From positions 1 through 55,352 of IMG/VR virus record IMGVR_UViG_3300024323_000003: a stretch of DNA of 55,352 nucleotides; one strand, 5' to 3'. Under the pieces are notes generated by a model. That model worked only from the letters and a program-made list of their open reading frames with translations. It was not told where the DNA came from and ran no database searches. Position numbers and translations under genes: made by a program. How positions within the stretch are numbered: position 1 is the stretch's first letter; each line of letters opens with the position of its first letter. Origin of the DNA: a virus. Positions 23,210-32,847 of the stretch are shown one piece after another.

Positions 23210-26200
23210 CGGGTGCCAGCCTTGTTCGGGCTGTAGGTCTGCAACCCCATTCCGAAGATCGAAACAATCGCCATTGCGGTGCCTCGCGGCACTCCCTGAT
23301 CCTCCATCGCCTTAACGATGTCGCTCAGGGCTAATGGCGTGACCAATCCCGCGGCTGTGCCAAGTGGCGTGACTGGCTGGACAACGACGTTCTCTCCCGC
23401 CAGAGAATCCACGATTGCCCCCGGCACCGGAGCCAACTTAGAACGCGCAAACCTCGCCAGCACATCGGCGGAATTCCCATGACCGAAAGGCACTTTGGGT
23501 CCACGAATTGGTTCGATTCTTCCTTTATTGTCTTTGGTCTTTCCGCTTGCCAGTCGGCTCGTAAGCACGATTTCCTGCTGCAATCCCGATAGCGGGTCAA
23601 CCCGGGTATTCCCATATCGCAGCTTTCCAAAGTCGGAAGATCGTGGGTCCGTCTCAACCTTCGCGCCGTCCATGTTAGCCAGCGCGTAAACCACCCCAAT
23701 CCCGATCAAGTATCTGGCATACTCGCTCGCAATCAACCCGCGGGTCGCCGCGGTGCCCTGATACATCGGCTGTACTGCCAGGAGTTGAAATCGGCTGGCG
23801 ACATAACGCGGAGCGAAAAATACGGTGTTCAGGCCAACGAGCGCGTTTTCCTTCATTCCCAAATTGCCGCGTCCGGTGGACACGTTGATGAAGTTGGAAA
23901 TCGCGTTCGCTTCTTTTGGAGTCAGGGTCCGGTCCCGAGCCAGTGTTTTTGCCATCGCATCGAACGAGTCGGCACGGAGCTTGTTCAGGAACGTCACGTA
24001 AGCGCGTTGGGAGCCTGCCACGAATGGGATTTTGTCGGCCCATCGGGACATGTACGCTTCCTCCATTTGGGAGAGCTTTTGATTGTGTTCTGAGAGGTAA
24101 AGTTTTGAGCGCCGGTAAAGTGGGTAATTTGGACGCGCCATTATTTCCTGCTCCACCTTGAACTGGCCTTCGGGAGAGCGGAACGCCCGGAACATCGCCG
24201 GGAAAGATTTCAAGGCACGTATCGGATGCCCAAAGGCGGTGAATCCACCCTGCCTCAACACCGCCGAAAGGTCCATGCTGGTCATTATCGCACGGGTGGT
24301 GTTGATTGCCTCGCCTGCCCCACCGAGAATCTTTTTCCACCTGGGGCGCTTCGCCAGCCGATCTTTCATCAATCCAATGTGAAATTCCCGCTTCGCCTTT
24401 TCAGCCTCGAAATGGAGTTTGGTGGCCTCTGCGTCCATCGGAGTCTCGCGCTTGGGTTTCACGCTAAAATCGCCACGGGCGAGTTTGTCCTGCAATTCAG
24501 CGGTGCGGTTTCGCAGGCGGGTCTTGAGGGACGCCAGGGCGCGTTCTTCGGGTGTCTTTTTGGGGTTGGCCAAGTCCTGCAATTCCTTGAACTGATCTTT
24601 GAGCGCATCACGCTTCGCCCTGAGCGCCTCCAGTTCGGGCGTCACCGGAGTTTTCGACGGCTGCTTCGCCGTGTTCAAATCACCCTCTTTAATCCTGCGC
24701 TCAAGTTCGAGGATGGACTTCTCGACGGCGCTGGTAGCCATTTTCACCCGCTGCTCGTCGGTCATTTCCGGTTTTCCGAAAGTCTCGTCAAACTGGGCCT
24801 TTAGCGCGTCTCGCTCTGCCTTCAAATCGAGCGCCTCTTTGTCGTAGGGCACGCCAGTCTTTTTGCGAACGATTTTCTGGCCGGATTTGATCTGGTAAGT
24901 CAGGTCCGAGATTCGGTTTCGCAGGTTGGTCTTGATTGAGTCCAGTGCGGATTTCAACTGCCTCGCCGGGTCGGTCACAATTACGCCAAACCTGCGCTTG
25001 GCCTCATTCACCTGCTGAATCAGCCGACGCTCGGCATCGCTTTGCGGCCGCCGCTCTACACCCGTCTTGAGAATTGGCTTTTTGGCCGTTATGTCCTCAA
25101 GTTTGGCAACCTGCTGTCCCTGCCCTTTAAGGTCTCGAATTTCGACACTGATTTGATCTTTGCTCAGTTGCTTGAAGTCGCCATATCCAGAAAAGGCATC
25201 CATCGCGTCTCGGCGGGTAATAGTGGGGTCAATTTCCACCAACACCTTATGCAAGGCGTCAATGAGCGGGTCCAATTTTTTGATGCCCTGCTCCACAAAG
25301 GTCCGGGCAAGTCTCTGAACGAGTTGGGCAATACCTTTCTTTTCGCCGTTATCCACCTTGCCTTTGATGGCCTCAATCGTCGCCTTCTGCTGCTCTTCAA
25401 CATCAGCACCCCGCACGGCGCGTTTCACCTTTTCAAACTGACCCCCTGCAATCTTTTTGGTTTGAGAATCAAGAGCGGCTTGCGAGGCTTCCCAAACTGT
25501 TTGTAAGTGAGGTTTGATCTTGTCACCAAACTCCCCAACCATCTTGGCAGACCAAGAGGTAATTTCTGCCGCTCCGCTGAGAATTGTTGAAACTCCAATA
25601 TCGGTGAGGTCGAGCAGCACTTGCGGACTGATGGTGAACAGTTTTCCAGACAGCCTTTTTCGTGCGGCATCGGCCCGGGTGTCAAAATACTGCTTCACCT
25701 TGTCGGCGATGATTCGAACATGCGGCTCAACAACGGGCTGTTTGTTAGCATCACGCTGCGCGGCATCCAATGCGTCCTGCACGGCTCTGGCGGCATCGCG
25801 CTCTTGTGTCTTGGCGATGTGGTCCTCGTAGGCGGCAATCTTTTTGTGCAGAGCCTCAATTTCAGCCTCTTGCGCTGCCGTCAATGGTGCGCCATTGTTA
25901 GCTTCGTTGCGTTTTCGGAGCCGCATTTCAACCAGCGTAAAATCATCCCTGGCGCCCATCTTCTGAGCCTGTAGGGTGCGACCCGCTTCCGTTCCCGTGC
26001 CGTTCCTTCCAACTGCATCATCCAGGGCATCAAGTTGGCGCTCGAAATTAGCGACATCTGTTTTTGCTTCCGACAGGTCATCGGCTCTGCCGTCGTCAAA
26101 AGCCCGCGCCACTCGTTTGAGTGCGTTATTGGTTTCAGCCTTGAGTCTCGCTCGTTCCCAAACCAAACCAGCGTTTTCCCAAGACAGCAATGGGCGGGGA

Positions 26201-28962
26201 TTGGCAGTGACTTCCGCAATCAGGTTGGAAATCCAGTTCGGGTCGCGGTTCATTCGCGCCAGCGCCCGGGTGTTATCCTCGTCCCAGGTGCGCGTCTTGG
26301 TTTCTGGCATCGGGGGCTTCCCCATTGAAGCGCGGTCAGCGTCAATCGCGGCGAACATGTTGGACACGATGGATCCGGGTTGGCCGAATTCTCCCGGCTT
26401 GGCACCGCCCATGCCTTCCTCTCCGAGTGCGCCAGTGTTTGCGTCCGTCCCCGGCAGCGTCGGATGCTCCTTTTCCGCCTGAGCTTTGGCGGCGGCTGCT
26501 TGTTCGGCCTTGGCCTTCTCTGCCGCAATGCGTTCGGCATCAGTGCCCTTCTCGCCCATGAGGTTGAATGGCGCGTCCCCGCCCTGGAGCAAATCGCCTG
26601 TGCCTTTTTCACCAGGCCGGAGAGTTGGCGTCTTGGATTCCTCGGGCAAAAAGTCCGCATCGCCTTCAACCTGATCGTGCTTTTCGACGTAGATGCTCTT
26701 GCCTTCCTCAAGCTTCTGAGTGCCGAATTTACGCCCGTCTTTGAGCGTCACGTCGCCGGTTTCTTCGTCACGAGAAACGACCTCGACCCGCTCACCGTCA
26801 ACCTCCAGCACGTCGCCCGGGGCCAGTTCTTCGGTGATGACTTTGACATTTCCTTTGGGGTTTTTGGTAGTCGAATCGTACCAGTCTTGGTGCTGCTTCG
26901 CTTCTTCCTCAATCCATGCGGCTTCGCGGTCCCGCGTCTGAAAGACTTTCTTACGTTTCGCGCTCGCCTCTTTGATGGCGTCCCAAAGAGCGTTCACGGA
27001 AGGCTCGGACAGTTTTCCAGCATCATACGCTGCCTGAGCCACCGTGTCAGGCGTCGAACCTCGCTCGCTGTAAATAACATTGTGATGTGGTGCCGCGAGT
27101 GGCGCTGAATCATCCCAAAGCGAGGCGTTTTGTTTCGCCCAAGCACGACCTTTGGCGGCACGGGCTTGGGACTTGGACATCATCCTCATGTTGTCCACGA
27201 TCCAGTCGAGAATGTCGCTGCCTCCGAGCTCGGTTTCTTTGATGAATCGGGCCAATCCGGTCACACCGCGGGCGAGTTTCTTTTTGGAAACGGGAGCTTC
27301 AGCAGGTTTCTCAAACCCCTTCACATTAGCATCCCTCGCGGCGGTCAGTTGTACAGGTGGCTGTACTTGCTGCGTTTCTGCGCCTTGTGCTTCGGGAGGT
27401 TTTCCAAATTTAGCCTCAATCGCCGCCGCGTCCTGATCGTATTGGTGAGACGCCAATTCCTCTGCCGTTGGCTTCTCCCTGATATTTCCAGAAGCATAAG
27501 CATCCTCTTTGAGCTTGGATGCCTTTCTGAGAATGGAAGCGCCTGCTAACGGGTCAAATCCGGCATCTTTTATTTTCTGAGCGGCATCGAGATTTGCCGC
27601 CTGTTCGTCTACTCGACTGTCAATTTCGTGAGCGCCTTCTTTGTGAATGGTTTCGTGAGCTATTATGAACGCGATTTCACTGTCAGAAAGTCCTTGATCT
27701 AAAAGCTTTGGAAGCAGGTAAATTTTTCCGTGGCCGCGCATGTAAACTGCTATGCTTGGAAGAACTGTTCGCGTTCTTACTGGCGGAACTCGCATACCAG
27801 ATGCCTTTAATTTCTCCACAATGGCATTAACCGAAGGAGGAGCATCTCCATATTCCTCCCTGACATTCGGAGGTGTTGATTCTGTTTGGTCTGCAACAGT
27901 CTCCGGCGCTGTTTCAACAGCCTTCTCTGGCACCTTAACCCCAATAACCTCAGCCGCCGCCTCAGCCGCCTTGGGCAGTATCGGAGCGGCCTGCTCTATG
28001 GCTTGGGTTTGGAATTTGGCTGCGGCGGGTTCGGCGGTGGGATCCCCACTGGCAGCACCCATTTGGTCGGTGGTGACTGTTGGGGTTAGTGTAACGTCAA
28101 CTGTAGGCGGTGCAGGCGGTTCTGCTCCCGGCCTGATCTCGCGCTTCAATCCGTCAAACGGAGGTTCCTGAAACTTCTTCACGCTCGCGTTTTCCATTCC
28201 CACATGAGCCAAAGGACCGCCAGCCATGAATATCCCAAACGCAGTGTCGAAATCGCTCTTAGCCTTATCGGATTGGCTCATGTCGGGCGTTCCAACACGC
28301 TGCCCAAGCGAACTGCCTGCCACTTCCGCCCCCTGCTTTGCGAAGTAAGCCGAAATCGCGGCCTTGGCCAACGCCTGAACCTTCGGATTTGCAATCTGGC
28401 TGATTTTGGAAAGCCCTCCCACGATGCCGATGTTGCCGATGTTGATTTGATCGGCAATCTGGCGGGCCAATTCCCAGCCATACATTTCCTGCTTCGGAAT
28501 CAGGGTGGCTGGCGACATCGTGAGAACGCCCGGATCGCCCTCGCCTCCGTAGAGCACTTTAGCCACGTTCGGAAGGATGCCTTTAGGTGGCGTTCCCGGT
28601 TGCTGCTCGCCACGGAGTCCGAAAATCTTTGGAGCAGCCGTTTCCAACTTTTCGGCGATGGTCAGCGGGCGTTCAGGCTTGATGGCGCCGTACTTTTCTT
28701 CGGCGGTTGGTTCCTTCGGTGTCTCGTAACCTGGCAGCGTATCCCCCGGCATCACTCCGATAATCGGCTTTTCCTCTGCCGTTTGCTGGCGCTCCATCCA
28801 GGGAGGGACGGTGGCTTGGACTCTCGGGGTTTGCGTTTCCTCAACTAACGTCCCCGCGCTCGAAAAGTCCGGATTGGAGGGTTCTTCGACCAGTGTTCCT
28901 GATCCAGAAAAGTCAGGCTTTTCATCCACCAAAACACCGGCGATGCTGAAATCGAGAGGCAT
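23206..28962 (-). CDS. Giant virion-type protein with M48-like metallopeptidase motif and LPD-like C-terminus
   Basis: A 1,918-residue protein. The N-terminus has three DFS-x-AGTLVEE-type repeats (residues ~4-42). Residues ~395-480 carry AFIIAHETIHKEG (HExxH, 436-440) and RVDEQAANLDAAQKIKDAGF, where E453 can be the third zinc ligand, as in M48-type peptidases. An SH3-like strand set (GDVLEVDGERVEVVSRDEET) and very long coiled coils follow. The last ~350 residues (DLSAVLRQGGFTAFGHPIRA; FFAPRYVASRFQ) resemble the C-terminal domain of large polyvalent phage proteins. It probably is packaged in the head or injected with DNA, like T7 gp16-type internal proteins, and may cut host wall or proteins. 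Confidence 0.75.
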   Translation of the reverse strand: MPLDFSIAGVLVDEKPDFSGSGTLVEEPSNPDFSSAGTLVEETQTPRVQATVPPWMERQQTAEEKPIIGVMPGDTLPGYETPKEPTAEEKYGAIKPERPLTIAEKLETAAPKIFGLRGEQQPGTPPKGILPNVAKVLYGGEGDPGVLTMSPATLIPKQEMYGWELARQIADQINIGNIGIVGGLSKISQIANPKVQALAKAAISAYFAKQGAEVAGSSLGQRVGTPDMSQSDKAKSDFDTAFGIFMAGGPLAHVGMENASVKKFQEPPFDGLKREIRPGAEPPAPPTVDVTLTPTVTTDQMGAASGDPTAEPAAAKFQTQAIEQAAPILPKAAEAAAEVIGVKVPEKAVETAPETVADQTESTPPNVREEYGDAPPSVNAIVEKLKASGMRVPPVRTRTVLPSIAVYMRGHGKIYLLPKLLDQGLSDSEIAFIIAHETIHKEGAHEIDSRVDEQAANLDAAQKIKDAGFDPLAGASILRKASKLKEDAYASGNIREKPTAEELASHQYDQDAAAIEAKFGKPPEAQGAETQQVQPPVQLTAARDANVKGFEKPAEAPVSKKKLARGVTGLARFIKETELGGSDILDWIVDNMRMMSKSQARAAKGRAWAKQNASLWDDSAPLAAPHHNVIYSERGSTPDTVAQAAYDAGKLSEPSVNALWDAIKEASAKRKKVFQTRDREAAWIEEEAKQHQDWYDSTTKNPKGNVKVITEELAPGDVLEVDGERVEVVSRDEETGDVTLKDGRKFGTQKLEEGKSIYVEKHDQVEGDADFLPEESKTPTLRPGEKGTGDLLQGGDAPFNLMGEKGTDAERIAAEKAKAEQAAAAKAQAEKEHPTLPGTDANTGALGEEGMGGAKPGEFGQPGSIVSNMFAAIDADRASMGKPPMPETKTRTWDEDNTRALARMNRDPNWISNLIAEVTANPRPLLSWENAGLVWERARLKAETNNALKRVARAFDDGRADDLSEAKTDVANFERQLDALDDAVGRNGTGTEAGRTLQAQKMGARDDFTLVEMRLRKRNEANNGAPLTAAQEAEIEALHKKIAAYEDHIAKTQERDAARAVQDALDAAQRDANKQPVVEPHVRIIADKVKQYFDTRADAARKRLSGKLFTISPQVLLDLTDIGVSTILSGAAEITSWSAKMVGEFGDKIKPHLQTVWEASQAALDSQTKKIAGGQFEKVKRAVRGADVEEQQKATIEAIKGKVDNGEKKGIAQLVQRLARTFVEQGIKKLDPLIDALHKVLVEIDPTITRRDAMDAFSGYGDFKQLSKDQISVEIRDLKGQGQQVAKLEDITAKKPILKTGVERRPQSDAERRLIQQVNEAKRRFGVIVTDPARQLKSALDSIKTNLRNRISDLTYQIKSGQKIVRKKTGVPYDKEALDLKAERDALKAQFDETFGKPEMTDEQRVKMATSAVEKSILELERRIKEGDLNTAKQPSKTPVTPELEALRAKRDALKDQFKELQDLANPKKTPEERALASLKTRLRNRTAELQDKLARGDFSVKPKRETPMDAEATKLHFEAEKAKREFHIGLMKDRLAKRPRWKKILGGAGEAINTTRAIMTSMDLSAVLRQGGFTAFGHPIRALKSFPAMFRAFRSPEGQFKVEQEIMARPNYPLYRRSKLYLSEHNQKLSQMEEAYMSRWADKIPFVAGSQRAYVTFLNKLRADSFDAMAKTLARDRTLTPKEANAISNFINVSTGRGNLGMKENALVGLNTVFFAPRYVASRFQLLAVQPMYQGTAATRGLIASEYARYLIGIGVVYALANMDGAKVETDPRSSDFGKLRYGNTRVDPLSGLQQEIVLTSRLASGKTKDNKGRIEPIRGPKVPFGHGNSADVLARFARSKLAPVPGAIVDSLAGENVVVQPVTPLGTAAGLVTPLALSDIVKAMEDQGVPRGTAMAIVSIFGMGLQTYSPNKAGTR

Positions 28963-28968
28963 GTCATT

Positions 28969-29196
28969 TTATCGAATTCGATCCAAAAAAGAGGTTGGCA
29001 ATCCTCCATTAAGCCTACAAAATTCCTCATCCGAAAGCGTGTCCTTGGCCGAATAGGCCGATTTCAAGTACTCGATGAAGGCCAACCCGAATTTTCGGCA
29101 CATAACCGAGAAAGGGAATTTGGTATTGGTTTCTCCATCTGTGCTCAAACCTTCCGAGCACATGCGATTCCAGTCTTGGGTTGTGGGATGCTTCAT
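28969..29196 (-). CDS. Hypothetical protein, 75 aa
   Basis: MKHPTTQDWNRMCSEGLSTD, then FGLAFIEYLKSAYSAKDTLS and EEFCRLNGG. Helical, soluble, and tightly placed 6 bases before the giant gene and overlapping the previous one by 4. Perhaps a partner or chaperone of the giant protein; unknown. Confidence 0.68.
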   Translation of the reverse strand: MKHPTTQDWNRMCSEGLSTDGETNTKFPFSVMCRKFGLAFIEYLKSAYSAKDTLSDEEFCRLNGGLPTSFLDRIR

Positions 29197-30173
29197 TTCT
29201 TGCGGTATGTTTTCCCATCGGCGGGATTAACGAACAGAGTCCCGCTTTCCAACGCATTGAGTTCAGCCTGAGTTTTTGGTGTGGCGATGGCAGCGGAAGT
29301 GGATGCCGGAGCACTGCCTCCTGTCGAATTAAACAGCCCGACATTTGAACTTGGTCCGGTAACTGGGATGCCTGCGTTTGGCGTGACAGCATCGGATGTT
29401 GGAATAGCCGCTGCCGCTCCCATGTTCAACTTGGGATTCAAAAGCCCGTCCAGTTTCGACCTGAGCGCAGTCTTTTTATCTTCATCGGTTTCGGCTTTCA
29501 ACTGATCCTTCAAATCGGTGATCTGAGCGGCCCGTTGCGTGTCGCTCTCTTTCTCGGATCGAACTATGTCGTGGTGCTGTTGCCATACCTCACCAGCATT
29601 GCTCTTGCTGTCGAGGTCGTGCGTTGTGCTGCCTTTCCCGCGAAATAGGATGTTGTGAGTGTTCCCTTTCTCGTCGGTGAATTTCATCGTCTGCGGGATG
29701 TCGGCTTGAGTGTTTCCAACTCCGCGAATGGCCGATGCTGCTCCCGCTCCGGTTCCAAACATCGGAAGGTTCTCAAACATAGAAATTCTCGAAGACTCGT
29801 CAGGGGTCTTTCCCGAAGCAACCAATTCGCCATACCGATTCTGATACGACTTTTGAAACTGAAACTGTCTTGCCGCCTGAGCCGTCGCCAGCGCAACCTT
29901 TTGCTGTGCGGCCTCGATCTGCTGCTGCTGCAAAGCAATCTGCTGGTCTTTGTAGGCTTTGCTGACCTGCAACTCCTGAGCCTGCTGCAACGTGTTAGCC
30001 TCAAGCTGCTGCTGCTTTACCTGAGTCTCCATCGCGGCCTGTTGCTGGCTGGCGGCGAGTTTGTTGCGGGCCTCACCAAGCTGGGCGCCAACCTGCAACC
30101 CGCTGACGAATTGCTTGGCGATGTCGCCGGGTTGGGTTTCAAGCCACGAGGGCAAATTGTAGCTTTGGGCCAT
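29193..30173 (-). CDS. Gln-rich coiled-coil virion protein
   Basis: A 326-residue protein. Residues ~20-110 are a Gln-rich coiled coil (QQQAAMETQVKQQQLEANTL; KDQQIALQQQQIEAAQQK). A middle domain and an Ala/Pro-rich region follow, and the end AELNALESGTLFVNPADGKT is a C-terminal tag seen on phage internal or tail proteins. T7-group phages encode similar Gln-rich internal proteins before the giant one. Likely an internal virion protein. Confidence 0.65.
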   Translation of the reverse strand: MAQSYNLPSWLETQPGDIAKQFVSGLQVGAQLGEARNKLAASQQQAAMETQVKQQQLEANTLQQAQELQVSKAYKDQQIALQQQQIEAAQQKVALATAQAARQFQFQKSYQNRYGELVASGKTPDESSRISMFENLPMFGTGAGAASAIRGVGNTQADIPQTMKFTDEKGNTHNILFRGKGSTTHDLDSKSNAGEVWQQHHDIVRSEKESDTQRAAQITDLKDQLKAETDEDKKTALRSKLDGLLNPKLNMGAAAAIPTSDAVTPNAGIPVTGPSSNVGLFNSTGGSAPASTSAAIATPKTQAELNALESGTLFVNPADGKTYRKK

Positions 30174-30175
30174 GT

Positions 30176-31138
30176 TTAACCTTCGTCGGGTCCGGTAATC
30201 GCGTTGTCGGAGTAATTGTCTCCAGTGGCCACGGTGTCTCCAAATTTACCGTAACTCCCCGCGCCGTACACGCTGTTATACCAGTCCTCGAAACTCTGGT
30301 TGCTGGTCGCGGGATTGGCCGTGGTTGCCGAATTTCCACCTGACGTGGTGCTGGTGGCTCCCGTCCCGAGAATCGAACTGAGCAACTGCGCGATGCTGCT
30401 GTTGGTGCCGGTGCTGGTCGTTGTTGGCGCAGAGCCCGCCGCCGCGCTTCCGGTATTCACGCCGGAGGTTGCAGCATCTATGGCGGCTTTGCCCGCCGTA
30501 GCCGGATTCGCTGCGCTGGCAATCGTGTTCGCCTGGTTCTGAGCGGTGCCAACGTCGTTTGCGTTCGTGAGGTATCCAGAGTAATCGAACGCATTGGCCT
30601 TGGGCGACGAGTTAATCATCGAGGCGAACTGTGTGGCTCCTTGCTGCTGCTGGCCTTCGCTGGTCAGTCCCAGGGCGCGGAGCAGGGATGATTCGTTGGC
30701 CGCACTGCCGCCGATGCCGCTGGACACCCCACGCTCGGCTGCCTGCTGCGTGATGGTGTTGATCGTGCCGCTGGACACCTTTCCCGAGAGCAGATCGGAA
30801 ATGTCGGACGCCCATTTGTCCATGTTGCCAGAGTAACCGGGAGTGAGCGTGTTCTGTTGCGACACCGCCTGATTCGCGTTGAACTGGTTCGCGCTGTCGG
30901 CCAAGTCGTAGAGGCTGCTGAGGTTTCCGGTCGTGTCACTGATGGCGGTCGCCGCGGAAGTTGCAGGGTCAGCCGTGTTGGGCTTGCCGCCATAGGTCGA
31001 GTCGTAATCGTAGGCGCTGCCGGTCACGCTACCGGGGCTTGTCACCCCGGACGAAATTGGATTTCCGTTTTCGTCGTAAGTCGTGTTGCCGCCTCCGGTC
31101 AACTCGCTCCACGACATTTGTCCTGCTGTTTTTGCCAT
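30176..31138 (-). CDS. Ser/Thr/Gly-rich virion protein
   Basis: A 320-residue low-complexity protein rich in Ser, Thr, Ala, Gly and Asn. A more ordered core lies at ~100-200 (MDKWASDISDLLSGKVSSGT; QQAAERGVSSGIGGS; ESSLLRALGLTSEGQQQQG). It lies between the adaptor-like and coiled-coil virion genes. Internal virion proteins of podoviruses often look like this. No enzyme motif. Confidence 0.6.
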   Translation of the reverse strand: MAKTAGQMSWSELTGGGNTTYDENGNPISSGVTSPGSVTGSAYDYDSTYGGKPNTADPATSAATAISDTTGNLSSLYDLADSANQFNANQAVSQQNTLTPGYSGNMDKWASDISDLLSGKVSSGTINTITQQAAERGVSSGIGGSAANESSLLRALGLTSEGQQQQGATQFASMINSSPKANAFDYSGYLTNANDVGTAQNQANTIASAANPATAGKAAIDAATSGVNTGSAAAGSAPTTTSTGTNSSIAQLLSSILGTGATSTTSGGNSATTANPATSNQSFEDWYNSVYGAGSYGKFGDTVATGDNYSDNAITGPDEG

Positions 31139-31142
31139 AGTG

Positions 31143-32192
31143 CTACATCATCCTACCAATTCGTAAGCGGCTCAATTTAGCTGAACCAAAAGGCGCGAAT
31201 TCCACGGCGGGTTCACTGATGCCCAAGAAATGTCCAAGCTCTCCGTTGAGCAGCCGTATCGCCTGAATGTGCTTTTCGTTCGCCATCGCTTTCGAGTCTT
31301 TGTTGTCCACCTCAGAATAACGCACGCTCTGCGCTTCCTCAATCAGTGCCTCAAGGTTTTGGATGAGTAAATAATCCTGGTCAACCTGAACGGGTATGAG
31401 GTCCAGCTTCACGATGGCCGTCAGTGAAACACTCGTCGCGTCGGAGCCAGGGCAGCATTGGTTGAATCTCAACGGGTCAAAGAGGTAACGTCGGTATCCA
31501 CTCGTCATTTCAGAGGGTTCCATCGTCAGAAGCAACACCTGCGCTCCTGTCGCCGGGTCGGTGGAAAAAATCTGAACATTGCCGCTCGTCATGTCTTTTT
31601 GAATCCCGGTGATCGTGTTGAATTGGACCGGGGCGCTGACGAACGGAGAGCGCAAAACCACGTAGATGCCTTGGACCTGATTCAAGCCATCTTGCGAGTA
31701 AATCGTTTGACCATTGTTGTCTGTGCCCTGGAGCAGGACACGCTTGCCAGCGTCGGCGGGGTCCGTCATGTAGCAGGTAAGTATTTGCGGAGGGGCGCTG
31801 ATGTCAACAAAGGTTGGAACGACGTTGCGGGAATAGACCTGCAAGGCGTTGGGCCAGCAACGGTTTCGACATGACTGACCCATACGGCCATTGCCGAAAC
31901 GAAGATATTCAAAAAATTGATTTTGGACCTGCACTGGTCGCTGGCACACATCAACCATTTCGAGGCGAGCAACTTCCCGGGGCAGAGTGAGATATGGAGT
32001 CGTTCGGTTTACGGAGAACTGCATTTCGGCCCAGGTGCCCCACCACGAATCCTCATTTGCCTCTTTCGCGTATAGCAATCGGCGCTGGCAGGTATTCGCC
32101 ATTTGAGCGATGCCGACGAGATCGGACTGGCACAGGCCAACCACGGTTGGAAATCTGGACAGTCTGAGGTCAAACAATCGGAGTCTCTGCAC
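31143..32192 (-). CDS. Putative tail adaptor, tail-tubular-A-like
   Basis: A 349-residue protein from a GTG at 32192, chosen because AAAGGA lies 6 bases upstream of it. It opens LRLFDLRLSRFPTVVGLCQS, has an aromatic helical region (EDSWWGTWAEMQFSVNRTTP) and ends in helices (QNLEALIEEAQSVRYSEVDN). Nine Cys are present (CRNRCW; NQCC). Position next to the tail-tube-like and adhesin genes and the ordered N- and C-terminal helices around a beta core suggest a connector between portal and tail. Homology is not certain. Confidence 0.5.
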   Translation of the reverse strand: MQRLRLFDLRLSRFPTVVGLCQSDLVGIAQMANTCQRRLLYAKEANEDSWWGTWAEMQFSVNRTTPYLTLPREVARLEMVDVCQRPVQVQNQFFEYLRFGNGRMGQSCRNRCWPNALQVYSRNVVPTFVDISAPPQILTCYMTDPADAGKRVLLQGTDNNGQTIYSQDGLNQVQGIYVVLRSPFVSAPVQFNTITGIQKDMTSGNVQIFSTDPATGAQVLLLTMEPSEMTSGYRRYLFDPLRFNQCCPGSDATSVSLTAIVKLDLIPVQVDQDYLLIQNLEALIEEAQSVRYSEVDNKDSKAMANEKHIQAIRLLNGELGHFLGISEPAVEFAPFGSAKLSRLRIGRMM

Positions 32193-32290
32193 AGTTAGTC
32201 CTTTACTCTTTATTGGAGATTTGGCAAGATGAAATTGCCCCGGCACTGTTGGCACAGCCCGAGGCTCGGCAAACCAAAACTGACTTGATT

Positions 32291-32812
32291 ATGCAAAACG
32301 AGATTACGGCTGAGTATCTACAATCGCAAGGACTTTCGCAATCATTCCCTGATCGCTTCTGGGAAAAGGTGTTCATTATGCCTTATGACAGGGGTTGCTG
32401 GCTATGGACGGCTTGGACAAATGAAGATGGGTATGGATCAATTTCAACCAAAGGGCATCACGAGGGTCGAGTCGGTGCGCATGTTGCATCGTGGATTATC
32501 CATCGCGGACCAGTGCCGAAAGGCATGTGCGTTCTTCACCGCTGCGACAATCCGCCATGCGTGAACCCTGACCATTTGTGGATCGGAACAAATCTGGAAA
32601 ATATTAGAGATCGGCACCTTAAAGGAAGAAACGCGAGACAAAAAGGAGAGTCAAATCCAATGTCCGCCTTTACCGAGGATGAGGTTTTGATAATCATAAA
32701 TACCTACAAAATGCAGGACAGAAGCTATCACGAGTTGGCGCGTATTTTTGGCGTCAACGCAATGACGCTCAATCTTATGGTTCGCAGGAAAACTTGGGGG
32801 CATGTAGCGTAG
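32291..32812 (+). CDS. HNH endonuclease (HNH_3 type), inserted against the late operon
   Basis: A 173-residue protein from the ATG at 32291. The core GCWLWTAWTNEDGYGSI, then MCVLHRCDNPPCVNPDHLWI with GTNLENIRD, is a textbook HNH_3 nuclease. The C-terminal HTH-like tail (YHELARIFGVNAMTL) likely recognises target DNA. It is on the plus strand between two minus-strand virion genes, leaving 98 bases on one side and 35 on the other. This is the position expected of a homing gene that inserted without disrupting its neighbours. Confidence 0.93.
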   Translation: MQNEITAEYLQSQGLSQSFPDRFWEKVFIMPYDRGCWLWTAWTNEDGYGSISTKGHHEGRVGAHVASWIIHRGPVPKGMCVLHRCDNPPCVNPDHLWIGTNLENIRDRHLKGRNARQKGESNPMSAFTEDEVLIIINTYKMQDRSYHELARIFGVNAMTLNLMVRRKTWGHVA

Positions 32813-32847
32813 TGCCCAATACACCCCAAAGCCTCGCAGGTCAACGC

